This document shows positions 54,584 through 63,186 of a DNA stretch of 64,000 bases, piece by piece. The stretch covers positions 248,001-312,000 of the forward strand of contig NZ_RYEV01000008.1 of assembly GCF_004138485.1 (NCBI RefSeq), in the 5' to 3' direction. Below the pieces are notes generated by a model. That model made no database searches. It was not told the DNA's origin and saw only the letters and a list, made by a program, of their open reading frames with translations. Source of the DNA: Peristeroidobacter soli (GTDB taxonomy: Bacteria; Pseudomonadota; Gammaproteobacteria; Steroidobacterales; Steroidobacteraceae). Position numbers and translations under genes: made by a program. Each line of letters starts with the position of its first letter. Within the stretch, counting starts at the first letter, position 1.

Positions 54584-55225
54584 CTACGTCAGTCCCAGCT
54601 TCTTCAGCACTTCCACCGGTGGCCCATCGAACGTCGTCATCGCCACGTTGCCAACGTACCGCAGATCTTTCATTCCCACCGGTGTCGTGTAGTACCCGCC
54701 CGCAGTAAGCGAGCGATAGCGGGCGAAGAACTTCGCCGCCTGCTCGAACTGAGCGGCAGGTTTCGCCGCGCTGAGGTCGTCGCAAATGGCCACGAGCTCT
54801 TTCTCTACGAGCGCCGAGAACGAGTTCTTGAAGCGACGTTGCGCTTCCTGATCGAGCCATGCCAGTCCCTGCACAACCACAGGCTTGTCATTCTGGTTGT
54901 TCGGATACGGCGCGCTGATCCATTCGTCGATGAAATCGACGACACCGACTTTCGACGCCGCCGGCGATCCCTGATCCTCGGGAATGATCAGATCGCTCAG
55001 CACCGTCGCTGTCGTACGCTGATGTTCGTTCAGTGTCAGTGGCCACAGCTCGCCGATCTGGTGAATCTTCAAAAGATTCGGGTCTTTCCCATACCCGCTG
55101 ACATTCTTCGCCGTGCTCTGAGCGAGCGACACGCCGGCGGGCAATTGCAGAGCCGCGCTGGCGGCGAGCACCCACTTGAGAGCCGTGCGTCGATCGATGC
55201 GCAGAGAATCGTTGCTCGGCTCCAT
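54584..55225 (-). CDS. Gluconate 2-dehydrogenase subunit 3-like protein
   Basis: The 213-residue protein starts with a twin-arginine signal (IDRRTALKWVLAASAALQL), then family blocks such as TTATVLSDLIIPEDQGSPAA and VGVVDFIDEW. Members form the small subunit of membrane-bound FAD-GMC sugar dehydrogenases (gluconate, fructose, glucoside-3-) and are needed to export and mature the folded FAD subunit. Its AAGGAG overlaps the GMC gene end, with 1 bp between the genes, so the two should be made together. No cytochrome c subunit is adjacent. Confidence 0.88.
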   Translation of the reverse strand: MEPSNDSLRIDRRTALKWVLAASAALQLPAGVSLAQSTAKNVSGYGKDPNLLKIHQIGELWPLTLNEHQRTTATVLSDLIIPEDQGSPAASKVGVVDFIDEWISAPYPNNQNDKPVVVQGLAWLDQEAQRRFKNSFSALVEKELVAICDDLSAAKPAAQFEQAAKFFARYRSLTAGGYYTTPVGMKDLRYVGNVAMTTFDGPPVEVLKKLGLT

Positions 55226-55226
55226 G

Positions 55227-57008
55227 TCACAGCTCCTTCCGCTTCAGGGCGGACAGCATGTAGTCGGCGCTGCGCCAGGCGAGCGCCATGATGGTCAGCG
55301 TCGGATTCTTGTCGGCGTTGGAAGGGAACGGCGCGCCGTCGGTGATGAACAGGTTTTTCACGTCCCAGCTCTGTCCCCACTGATTGACGACCGAGCTCTT
55401 CGCGTCGCTGCCCATGATCGCGCCGCCGACTTCGTGAATGATGAAGCCGCCGGGCAGCAGGTCCTGTTTGCTGGTGACGCGACCGCCCATGTTCTGGATG
55501 ATTGCCGAGAACGTCTGGTGCGAATGCAGCGCCTGGCGTTTCTCGTGCTCGGACCATTTCCAGTGAAAGCGCAGGGTCGGGATGCCGTACTGGTCTTTCT
55601 TCTGCGGATCGATCTCGCAATACGAGTCCTCGTTGGGAATCATCTCGCCGCGACAGACCAGGCTGATGAACGAGCCGTAGTAGCGCCGCATATCCTGCCG
55701 GAGCTTCTTGCCGTAGCCGCCGACGAAGTTGGCGAGGCCGGCGGTGGAGCCGAAGCTGGGCATGCCGCGGCCGGCGCCGATTTCGATGTGATAGCCGCGA
55801 GCGAAGTCGAGCTTGCCGGCCAGTTGTTCTTTGTAGAGCCACCACGGCGAGTACACATGTTCACCGCCGGCACCGTCTTCGTTGTGCGCGGGCAGGTCTT
55901 CCAGAGCGGGAATTTGACCGGTGACGCTGGCGCCGACCGTGTCCATCAAATATTTGCCGACCTTGCCGCTCGAGTTCGCAAGCCCCTGCGGGAACTGCGC
56001 GGACTTCGAGTTCAACAAGATGCGCACGGATTCGCAGGCGCTCGCTGCGAGCACGATGATGCGAGCCTTGGCGCGCACTTCCTTGCCGGTGGTCTTGTCG
56101 ATGAAGACGACGCCGGTCGCGCGACCGTTCTTGCCCATCTCCACTTCACGCACCATCGCGTTGGGAAGAATGTCGAGATTGCCGGTTGCCATCGCCGGTG
56201 GCAGATGCACCGTCGTCGATTGGTAGTTCGCTTTGATCGAACAGCCGCGGCCGCACTCTGTCGCCCAGAAGCAGGGTGCGCGACTGCGCATGGCATCGGC
56301 GACTATCTGTTGGGCACGAGGATTGCCGGGATGAAGCAGGGCGGCGTTGCGCTTGAAATCCAGCTGTTGGGTCAGCACGGCGCGATGCACGGCAATGACA
56401 GGCACACCGGTCTTCTTCGCATGCTTCTGAATCAGCGCCTCGCCCGCGCGAGGCTTTGGGGCAGGCAACAAACATCCAGCGGGCGAGTCGGGCGTATTCT
56501 CCAGCCCGTTGTTGTCGCCGTACACACCGATGAGCATTTCGACTTTGTCGTAGTAGGGCGCGACATCATCGTACGAGATCGGCCAATCGAAGCCGAGCCC
56601 ATCGCGAGTCTTCGGTTTGAAATCGTAGGGGCCGTTGCGCAGTGAGATGCGGCCCCAATGATTGGTGCGGCCGCCGAGCATGCGGGCGCGCCACCACCAG
56701 AAGGTTTTATCGGCGTCGGTCGAGGCGCTCGAATAAGGCTCGCCGGGAATCTGCCAGCCGCCATCGACGGTCGCATCGTAGAAGCCGAACTCCTTATCGG
56801 GCGTCGACGTGCCACGCAGCGGCGCCTGGTCCGGCGTATTGAACATCGGCGTCTCGACTTCGGGCACGTAGTTGCGGCCCGCTTCGAGCATCAGCACTTT
56901 CGCGCCGTCCAGTGTCAGCGTGTATGCCGTCTGTCCGCCGGCGGCGCCGGAGCCGACCACGATGACGTCGTATTCCTTCTTCAACCCTGCAGAATCGATC
57001 AGCGGCAT
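55227..57008 (-). CDS. GMC-family FAD oxidoreductase (periplasmic sugar dehydrogenase type)
   Basis: The 593-residue protein has an FAD-binding motif VIVVGSGAAGGQTAY near residue 15, ATECGRGCSIKANY and FAD-contacting segments in the middle. GGFIIHEVGGAIMGSD, with the catalytic His, and a C-terminal GMC_oxred_C domain (LFITDGAPFPSNADKNPTLT) complete it. It lacks its own signal and would leave the cell with the Tat-borne small subunit encoded next. A strong GGGAGGT precedes the ATG. With DUF1080 and isomerase genes nearby, it probably oxidises C3 of a glycoside. Donor and exact substrate are unknown. Confidence 0.88.
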   Translation of the reverse strand: MPLIDSAGLKKEYDVIVVGSGAAGGQTAYTLTLDGAKVLMLEAGRNYVPEVETPMFNTPDQAPLRGTSTPDKEFGFYDATVDGGWQIPGEPYSSASTDADKTFWWWRARMLGGRTNHWGRISLRNGPYDFKPKTRDGLGFDWPISYDDVAPYYDKVEMLIGVYGDNNGLENTPDSPAGCLLPAPKPRAGEALIQKHAKKTGVPVIAVHRAVLTQQLDFKRNAALLHPGNPRAQQIVADAMRSRAPCFWATECGRGCSIKANYQSTTVHLPPAMATGNLDILPNAMVREVEMGKNGRATGVVFIDKTTGKEVRAKARIIVLAASACESVRILLNSKSAQFPQGLANSSGKVGKYLMDTVGASVTGQIPALEDLPAHNEDGAGGEHVYSPWWLYKEQLAGKLDFARGYHIEIGAGRGMPSFGSTAGLANFVGGYGKKLRQDMRRYYGSFISLVCRGEMIPNEDSYCEIDPQKKDQYGIPTLRFHWKWSEHEKRQALHSHQTFSAIIQNMGGRVTSKQDLLPGGFIIHEVGGAIMGSDAKSSVVNQWGQSWDVKNLFITDGAPFPSNADKNPTLTIMALAWRSADYMLSALKRKEL

Positions 57009-57053
57009 GACCTACCTCCCTTGGTGAGCCCTGGGTCGGCGTGGAACAATGAG

Positions 57054-58079
57054 CTAGCGTTTAGGTGGTGCGGCGCTATCTCTTACGACCAGTTTGATCG
57101 GCAGCGTGTGCATTGTCGGTTCGGGTTTACCGCCGTTCAGCATGTCGAACAGCAGCGACATGGCTTTATTACCGATCTCGCGTGTCGGCTGCTCGATGGT
57201 GGTCAGCGGCGGATCGCAGAAGCTGGCGAACTCGATGTCGTCGAAGCCGACCACCGACACGTCCTGCGGTACCGCGCGACCGGTGCGTTTGAGAAAACGG
57301 ATGGCGCCGAGCGCCATCTCGTCGTTGAAACAGAAGAGAGCGGTCGGCGGTTGCCGGGTCTTGAACAATTGCTCGGCAGCGGTGCTGCCCGAGCTCATTG
57401 TGAAATCGCCCTGCGCGATCAACGAGTCATCTGCTGCAATTTTTGCCGAGCGCAGCGCGAGTTTGTAACCGCGCAGTCGATCGCTCGTGAGCGGGCTCGA
57501 GTCGGGGCCGAGGATCACGCCAATGCGCTTGTGACCGAGGCCGAGGAGATACGCAGTCATTTCACGAGCGGCGGCGGCGTTGTCGATGCCGACGCGAGGG
57601 CAGGGCGCGTCCTCGATGTATTCGCAAGCGTTGACCAGCGGTATATCGAGCGTGCCATTCGCGCCGCGCGCTGCTTTCGGCAGGCGCGGATGCAGTTGGA
57701 TCAAGCCATCCGCCTGACGCGTCTCGACCAGGCCGACGTAATAGGCCTCGCGATCTTCACGACCTTCCGTGTCACCGAGCAGCACTGCATAGCCGTGCTG
57801 CTGCGCGACCTGCTCGATGCCGCGAATGATTTCGGCAAAGAACGGGTTGGCGATGTTCGGCACCAGCACGACGATCGAAAAGGCGCGCTTGCTGCGAAAG
57901 TTGCGCGCCAGCAGGTTGGGCTTGTATCGACTGCGCTCGACCTGCGCCAGCACCTTCTTCAGCGTTTTGTCGGAGACCTTGTCCGGCGTCGTCAGAGCGC
58001 GGGAGACGGTGGCAATCGACACGCCGGCCTGACGGGCGACCTGGCGAATCGAAGTGGCGCGATTGGAGGACGAGGACAC
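57054..58079 (-). CDS. LacI-family transcriptional regulator
   Basis: The 341-residue regulator has an N-terminal LacI helix-turn-helix (SIRQVARQAGVSIATVSRAL), a hinge helix (KPNLLARNFRSKRA) and a periplasmic-binding-type effector domain (about 65-335; VPNIANPFFAEIIRGIE). It starts with GTG, with AAAGG upstream. It lies between the permease and the GMC gene and probably controls the cluster through the palindrome at 59373-59386, de-repressing it when a sugar or keto-sugar binds. Confidence 0.92.
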   Translation of the reverse strand: MSSSSNRATSIRQVARQAGVSIATVSRALTTPDKVSDKTLKKVLAQVERSRYKPNLLARNFRSKRAFSIVVLVPNIANPFFAEIIRGIEQVAQQHGYAVLLGDTEGREDREAYYVGLVETRQADGLIQLHPRLPKAARGANGTLDIPLVNACEYIEDAPCPRVGIDNAAAAREMTAYLLGLGHKRIGVILGPDSSPLTSDRLRGYKLALRSAKIAADDSLIAQGDFTMSSGSTAAEQLFKTRQPPTALFCFNDEMALGAIRFLKRTGRAVPQDVSVVGFDDIEFASFCDPPLTTIEQPTREIGNKAMSLLFDMLNGGKPEPTMHTLPIKLVVRDSAAPPKR

Positions 58080-58116
58080 TGAGGGCCTTTGACTGTGAAC
58101 GGCTCGAACGCATCGA

Positions 58117-59337
58117 TCATGCGCCGCTGCGCTGAATCGACTCTGGTTTGAAGGCGAGCGCGAACAACACGAACACGCCGGCGGCCAGTGCCGCCGGGAT
58201 CAGCCAGATTGCCTTCCAGTCGTGTCCGCCCGCCAGTACATGCTGATCATAGATCATGCCGGCCACTTTGAAGCCGACCAGCATGCCCACGCCGTATGTG
58301 GCCAGCGTGATCAGCCCCTGCGCCGAGCTCTTGTATTGCTCGCCCGCCTTCGAGTCGGTGTAGATCTGTCCGGAGACAAAGAAGAAATCGTAGCAGACGC
58401 CATGCAGGGCGATGCCGCCGATCAGCAGCACCAGCGCGGAGTTCTGCGCACCGAAGGCGAACAGCACATAGCGCAGCACCCAGGCGGCCATGCCGATGAG
58501 CAAGGTCTTCTTGATGCCATAGCGATTCAGAAACACCGGCAGCAGCAGCATGAACAGCACTTCGGACATCTGACCGACGGTCATCTTGCCGGTGGGGTTG
58601 GTCACGCCGATCTCAGCCAGGAACAGGTTGGTGTTCTGGTAGTAGAACGCCAGGGGAATACAGATCAGGACCGATGAAATAAAGAACACCGCGAAATTCC
58701 GGTCCTTGAGCAGGCGCAGAGCATCCAGCCCCAGCGCCTGTGAAAGCACGCTCTGGGAGGTGACCCGAACCGGCGGCGTGGCGGGCAAGGTGAAGCTGTA
58801 CACGCCCAGGATCAGCGAGGTGATGCTGCACAGGAGGAACGTATTTCGGAGCGCACCCCCCGCCACGGCTTGCTGTGCGTCCCAGCCGAGCGTGCTGATG
58901 AACAGGCCGGCGACGATCCAGCCGATCGTGCCCCAGACGCGGATCTTGCCGAACTGGACCGAAGGATCGCTCAGCTGGCGGAACGACACGGAATTCACCA
59001 GCGCCAACGTCGGCATGTAGATGATCATGTAGCCGAGCACATAGGGATAGAACGCCGCGAAGCTGCCGGAGCTGTACATCAGGTACATGAGCAGCGCGCC
59101 GATCAAGTGGAGCACGCCAAGGATGCGCTCCGCGTTGAAGTAGCGGTCGGCAATCAAGCCGATGATGAACGGCGCGATGATCGCGCCCCAGCTCTGCGTC
59201 GAGAAGGCCTGCCCGATCTCGCCGCCGGAGGCGGAGAAGGCGGCGCCGAGAAACGTGCCCAGCGTGACGAACCATCCGCCCCAGATGAAGAACTGGAGGA
59301 ACATCATGACGCTGAGTCGGGCAGTGATCGGATTCAA
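58117..59337 (-). CDS. NupG-like major facilitator permease
   Basis: The roughly 406-residue protein has 12 hydrophobic helices and the NupG/nucleoside-H+ symporter family layout: MMFLQFFIWGGWFVTLGTFL at the start, FGKIRVWGTIGWIVAGLFI and VGQMSEVLFMLLLPVFLNRY later. I place the start at TTG 59337 (NPITARLSVMMFLQ), with GGGGGA upstream; an ATG at 59307 is the alternative. In sugar clusters with DUF1080 and Gfo/Idh genes these permeases usually carry a mono- or disaccharide derivative rather than a nucleoside. 109 bp separate it from the upstream DUF1080 gene. Confidence 0.85.
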   Translation of the reverse strand: MNPITARLSVMMFLQFFIWGGWFVTLGTFLGAAFSASGGEIGQAFSTQSWGAIIAPFIIGLIADRYFNAERILGVLHLIGALLMYLMYSSGSFAAFYPYVLGYMIIYMPTLALVNSVSFRQLSDPSVQFGKIRVWGTIGWIVAGLFISTLGWDAQQAVAGGALRNTFLLCSITSLILGVYSFTLPATPPVRVTSQSVLSQALGLDALRLLKDRNFAVFFISSVLICIPLAFYYQNTNLFLAEIGVTNPTGKMTVGQMSEVLFMLLLPVFLNRYGIKKTLLIGMAAWVLRYVLFAFGAQNSALVLLIGGIALHGVCYDFFFVSGQIYTDSKAGEQYKSSAQGLITLATYGVGMLVGFKVAGMIYDQHVLAGGHDWKAIWLIPAALAAGVFVLFALAFKPESIQRSGA

Positions 59338-59372
59338 CAGTCCCCCAGTAACCCGTTCGTCGCGGGTTCTTC

Positions 59373-59386
59373 TGTAACGGGTTACA
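59373..59386 (-). promoter_or_regulatory. LacI-type operator before the permease gene
   Basis: TGTAACGGGTTACA is a 14-bp palindrome apart from its central pair, typical of LacI-family operators. It lies 36 bases before the permease start, next to a second imperfect inverted repeat (AACCCG 59350-59355 and CGGGTT 59363-59368) that partly repeats the same half-site. The LacI regulator is encoded just downstream. Confidence 0.65.
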
Positions 59387-59446
59387 TCGCAAAGGTGGCA
59401 GAAACGCGCGCTGCCTGTCAAACGGCGGGCAGCGCGGTTGCGGCGC

Positions 59447-60109
59447 CTACTTGAGCTTCCTGACGCTCACTTCCTTGAAGTACACGGTGTCCTTGTCGCT
59501 GTGATTCTGCAGCCCGATGTAACCGCCGGGCGCGCGCTTGCCGCGATCCGGCTCGTACTTCTGTTTCTTTTCCGGCACGGGCGAGCCTTCCTTGAAGTCG
59601 GTGACCTTGGTGCCGTTCACGGTGACCACGGTGCGTTCGTCCTCGATGGTGATTTCCATCGTGTTCCATTCGCCGGTCTTGGGCTGCGCCAGCGTCTTGG
59701 TGAACGAATACAGCACGCCGGTGCGATGCCAGTCGTCCTCGCTGTCGTCGATCTGCACTTCGTAACCTTTGTTCACCGGCATCCACGGCTCCGTGGGTTG
59801 CTCAGGAATGCGGATGAAGACGCCGGAGTTGCCGCCGCCGTTGTCGTCGGGCGCCTTGTACACGACGCGAATCACGGCGTTGCTGAGCTTCTCGCCCGGG
59901 AAATACAGCAGGCCCATGCCGCCGACGCTCTTGAGCGCGCCGTTTTCGACCACGAACTCGCCCGGACCGACATGTTTCCAGCCGTCGAGGTTCTTGCCGT
60001 TGAACAGCGGCTTGAAGGCTTTGTCGCCATTGTCGGCGTGCGCGGTCATGGCGCAGGTGGCGGCGAGCGCCGCGATCCAGGGCGCGCCACGATTGAATGC
60101 GTTGAACAT
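59447..60109 (-). CDS. DUF1080 (3-keto-disaccharide hydrolase family) protein, short form
   Basis: The 220-residue exported protein has a signal peptide (IAALAATCAMTAHA) and one concanavalin-like DUF1080 domain: FKPLFNGKNLDGWKHVG, GNSGVFIRIPEQP, GYEVQID and GYIGLQNHSDKDTVYFKEV. Some members of this family cleave 3-keto-glycosides. Its AAGGAG sits in the 11-bp gap after the isomerase gene. It should act in the periplasm after the GMC enzyme. Confidence 0.9.
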   Translation of the reverse strand: MFNAFNRGAPWIAALAATCAMTAHADNGDKAFKPLFNGKNLDGWKHVGPGEFVVENGALKSVGGMGLLYFPGEKLSNAVIRVVYKAPDDNGGGNSGVFIRIPEQPTEPWMPVNKGYEVQIDDSEDDWHRTGVLYSFTKTLAQPKTGEWNTMEITIEDERTVVTVNGTKVTDFKEGSPVPEKKQKYEPDRGKRAPGGYIGLQNHSDKDTVYFKEVSVRKLK

Positions 60110-60120
60110 GAGAGTGCTCC

Positions 60121-61023
60121 TTACGACCTCAGCGTGCTCAGATATTCGAAGCTGGCGCGAACCGCGTCGACGGTCGGGCCGGTGAAGTTTTCCTGCTCGA
60201 CGAAATAATGTTTCAGGCGCTGCGGATCGCAGGCCGCGAACACGCTCTTCCAGTCGATCTTGCCGCGACCCACTTCGATGGTCTGCGCCTTGATCTCGTC
60301 CACCGCCTGCACGGCGTCCTTGCGCACGTCCTTCACGTGCAGCAGTGAGATGCGATCGGCGTGTTGCTTGACGTACTTGGCGGGATCGAGCCCGGCCGTG
60401 ACCACCCAGCCCAGATCCAGCTCGATGGTGACCAGCTTCGGATCGGTCAACTTCAACAGATGCTCGAACGCGGTCACGCCATTGAAGGTGCGGAATTCCA
60501 TGTTGTGGTTGTGATAGCCGGCCTGCAGCCCGGCCTTCTTCGCCACTTCGCCCAGCTTGTTCAACTGCTCGGCGTTCCACTTCCAGTCGTCCAGCGTGAT
60601 TTCCTTGGCGATGGCCGGGGACAGCGCCCTGCCCGGCGGCAGCGAGGGGAAGGCGCAGATGAAATATTTCGCGCCGACTTCGGCCGCGCCGTCGACCAGC
60701 TTCTGCATGTCCTTCTGGATGTCGCCCATGCTCGAGTGCGCGGAGGGCGCGGTCATGCCGTGGTCGGCGAGGATCTTGCGCATTTCCTGGCCCGACTTGC
60801 CGTAGAAACCGGCGGTCTCCACTTCGCGATAACCGATTGCCTGCAGCTTGGCGAGCGTGCCGACGAGATCCTTGGCGGCAACGTCACGAACCGTGTACAG
60901 CTGCAAACCGATCGGACGACCCAGCGGACCGGTGCCATCGCCTGCCGCAAAACTTCTGACTCCACTCATGGCGGCCAATGCAGCGAGCGAGCTGCCCTCG
61001 AGAAAGCGACGACGTGTGATCAT
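60121..61023 (-). CDS. Sugar phosphate isomerase/epimerase (AP-endonuclease-2 TIM barrel)
   Basis: The 300-residue protein starts with a Tat-type leader (ITRRRFLEGSSLAALAAMSG), so it is exported. The xylose-isomerase-like barrel follows: GRPIGLQLYTVRD, GYREVETAGFYG, YHNHNMEFRTFNGVTAFEHL and VTIELDLGWVVTAGLDPAKY, with conserved His/Glu/Asp metal ligands. In comparable clusters these proteins isomerise or eliminate 3-keto-sugars. An AGGAG precedes the ATG. Its first four bases overlap the Gfo/Idh stop (ATGA). Confidence 0.88.
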   Translation of the reverse strand: MITRRRFLEGSSLAALAAMSGVRSFAAGDGTGPLGRPIGLQLYTVRDVAAKDLVGTLAKLQAIGYREVETAGFYGKSGQEMRKILADHGMTAPSAHSSMGDIQKDMQKLVDGAAEVGAKYFICAFPSLPPGRALSPAIAKEITLDDWKWNAEQLNKLGEVAKKAGLQAGYHNHNMEFRTFNGVTAFEHLLKLTDPKLVTIELDLGWVVTAGLDPAKYVKQHADRISLLHVKDVRKDAVQAVDEIKAQTIEVGRGKIDWKSVFAACDPQRLKHYFVEQENFTGPTVDAVRASFEYLSTLRS

Positions 61024-62165
61024 GATGGTCTCTCCTGGTCGTTGATGGCGGTCCATTGATTGCTGGCGGAGGAGCGCAGGACGGCTTCCACGATGCTCAT
61101 GGAGCGCGCGCCGTCGGCGAATGTGGGCAGCCCGACCTGCGACTGGCCACGAATCGCGGCATATGAATCGCGCACGAATGCTTCGAAACAATCGCCCCAG
61201 CCTTGCGCGTGCCCGGCGGGCAGCCAGGCGAGACGGCGCTGTTCGGCGGAGAATTGCGATGGATCGCGCGTGAGCAGCGACCGGCCTTCACGGCGGCCGA
61301 TCCACAATTGCTCGGGGCTCTCCAGATCGAACATGACGCTCTGTTGCGCGCCGTCGAGCTCGAACCACAAGCGATTCTTGCGGCCGGCCGAGACCTGGCT
61401 GACGGTCAGTGTCGCGAGCGTGCCGCGATCGGTGCGCAGGATCAGGCACGCGACGTCTTCGGTGTCGACCGCCTTTGTTTCTTTCACTTCGCCGCTGGCT
61501 TGGAATGCCACGCGGCTCGCGGCAGCGGAGCGTTGCGCGATCGGTGTGCCGAGTGTGGCGATCAGTGAGGTGAAGCGCTCGCCCGTGATCCACTCGATCA
61601 CATCGCAGAGATGCGAGCCGATATCGGCGAACGCGCGCGACTTGCCGCCAGCGGTCGCATCGACGCGCCAGTTCGTATCGCCGGCTTGCATCAGCCAGTC
61701 CTGCAAGTACGAGCCTTGAATGAGATACAGCTTGCCCGTCTCGTCGCTCTGCACGCGCGCGCGAGCTTCGCGCACCATCGGGTGATAGCGATTGATGAAG
61801 GGCACGGTGCCGACCAGGCCTTTGCTCTTCGCGAGATCGGTGAGGACGCGCGCGTCCTGCAATGACGTGGCGAGCGGCTTCTCACATACGACGTGCTTGC
61901 CGGCGTCGAGTGCCGCCTTCGCGACTTCCATGTGCAGTGAGTTGGGGGTGCAGATGTGGATGACATCCACGTCTTTATCGCGGGCCGCCGCAAGCCCCGA
62001 GGCGAATGAGCGAGGCACGTTCATCGCCTTCGCCGCTGCGGCTGAACGTTCCGGCGAAGAGGCGGCCACACCCACGACTTCCGCGCCGGCCAGTCGTGCA
62101 GAACGTACATGAACTGCGCCGATGAAACCGGTTCCAATGACTGCCGCGCGAAGAGGGGTGGACAT
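61020..62165 (-). CDS. Gfo/Idh/MocA-family NAD(P)-dependent oxidoreductase
   Basis: The 381-residue protein has an N-terminal Rossmann motif VIGTGFIGAVHV and the family EKP motif in HVVCEKPLATS. A C-terminal alpha/beta domain begins near YLIQGSYLQDWLMQAGDTNW. No signal peptide, so it works in the cytoplasm, where it could interconvert a keto-sugar and a sugar. The ATG at 62165 is chosen over an upstream one at 62222, which would overlap the DUF1080 gene. It follows that gene by 23 bp and is coupled to the isomerase by ATGA. Confidence 0.9.
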   Translation of the reverse strand: MSTPLRAAVIGTGFIGAVHVRSARLAGAEVVGVAASSPERSAAAAKAMNVPRSFASGLAAARDKDVDVIHICTPNSLHMEVAKAALDAGKHVVCEKPLATSLQDARVLTDLAKSKGLVGTVPFINRYHPMVREARARVQSDETGKLYLIQGSYLQDWLMQAGDTNWRVDATAGGKSRAFADIGSHLCDVIEWITGERFTSLIATLGTPIAQRSAAASRVAFQASGEVKETKAVDTEDVACLILRTDRGTLATLTVSQVSAGRKNRLWFELDGAQQSVMFDLESPEQLWIGRREGRSLLTRDPSQFSAEQRRLAWLPAGHAQGWGDCFEAFVRDSYAAIRGQSQVGLPTFADGARSMSIVEAVLRSSASNQWTAINDQERPS

Positions 62166-62188
62166 GTCGATCAGCGCTCGAAAGGGGG

Positions 62189-63094
62189 TTAGGGCGTGGC
62201 GGCCGGGCGGGCATATTGACACGCCGCCGGTTCAGATTTCACGTAGTAAGCGCGATAGTTGCCGGCCTTCGGATCCATGCAACCGGCCAGGTTCAGCAAC
62301 GAGACTTTGCGGAAGTCGATGGGATGCGACTCGCTCTGCAAGGAAATATAGCCGCCTTGGATCAGCTTGCCGTCCGGCTTCGCGGCGTGGTCGTGGTTAT
62401 GCACCGCTCCGCCACCGTACTGAGGCAGCGCGTACTCCAGCACTTTCTCGCCGTTCACGAAGTGCGTGATCTGGCCGGCGCCCAGGACCAGGAATTCCGC
62501 TCGCACCCATTGATCGCCATCGAAGGTGGGTGAGGTCGAGTTCAGGCAGTGCTCAGGATACAAACTGCCGTTGATGACGATCTCGGTGCCGGGCGTGCAG
62601 ACGTTCGCTGTCGGGCGCGCGCTGCCGTCGCTCTTGCCGCCCAGGAGTTGCCCTTCGATGGAGATGGGGAAGTCCTGGTCGCGCGTCATGGTCTTGGGGT
62701 CTTGCGAGTGGAGCATCGCGCCGCTGTTACGGAAGGCCCAGGCGCCGGGATTGCCCTTGGCCTGCTCGCCGACGAAGCGGTATTCGACGACCAGGCGGTA
62801 GTAGCTGTACGGCTTTTCGTAGAACAGATGCCCGAACTGGCTGTCGAAGTTCTGATACTTGTCGTAACGAACTTGCAGCAGGCCGTGCTTGACCCGGAAG
62901 GTATCGGCAAAATTCTCGCCGAGCGCGTGCTTGGTGATCTTCGGGGTCCAGCCGGTGAGATCCTTGCCGTTGAACAGCTCGATCCAATCGCTGGCCGGTG
63001 CGACCGGCGCCGGCGGAGGCGTGGATTGCGCGAACACGGGCGACATACCGAGCAGCATGCCAGCCATCGTCAGCAGCTTCGCCGTTCGCATCAT
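62189..63094 (-). CDS. DUF1080 (3-keto-disaccharide hydrolase family) protein, long form
   Basis: About 301 residues with a signal peptide (MRTAKLLTMAGMLLGMSPVFAQ) and a DUF1080 domain (DWIELFNGKDLTGWTPKITK, FRNSGAMLHSQDP, GGYISLQSESHPIDFRKVSL). It ends in a Cys-bounded tail, GCMDPKAGNYRAYYV...CQY, resembling the short D-P-A-NY repeats of cell-surface proteins. GGGGGA lies just before two adjacent ATGs (63094, 63091). First gene of the cluster. It shares only the fold signature with the shorter DUF1080 protein, so the two probably have different substrates. Confidence 0.88.
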   Translation of the reverse strand: MMRTAKLLTMAGMLLGMSPVFAQSTPPPAPVAPASDWIELFNGKDLTGWTPKITKHALGENFADTFRVKHGLLQVRYDKYQNFDSQFGHLFYEKPYSYYRLVVEYRFVGEQAKGNPGAWAFRNSGAMLHSQDPKTMTRDQDFPISIEGQLLGGKSDGSARPTANVCTPGTEIVINGSLYPEHCLNSTSPTFDGDQWVRAEFLVLGAGQITHFVNGEKVLEYALPQYGGGAVHNHDHAAKPDGKLIQGGYISLQSESHPIDFRKVSLLNLAGCMDPKAGNYRAYYVKSEPAACQYARPAATP

Positions 63095-63186
63095 GTTCCC
63101 CCAATGTGAGTCATCTGTTTTTCTGTTGCGTCCCATCGGCGCAGGCTGCGACCATAGCTGTCAACGCTGTCAAGGGCAATGCCGAA

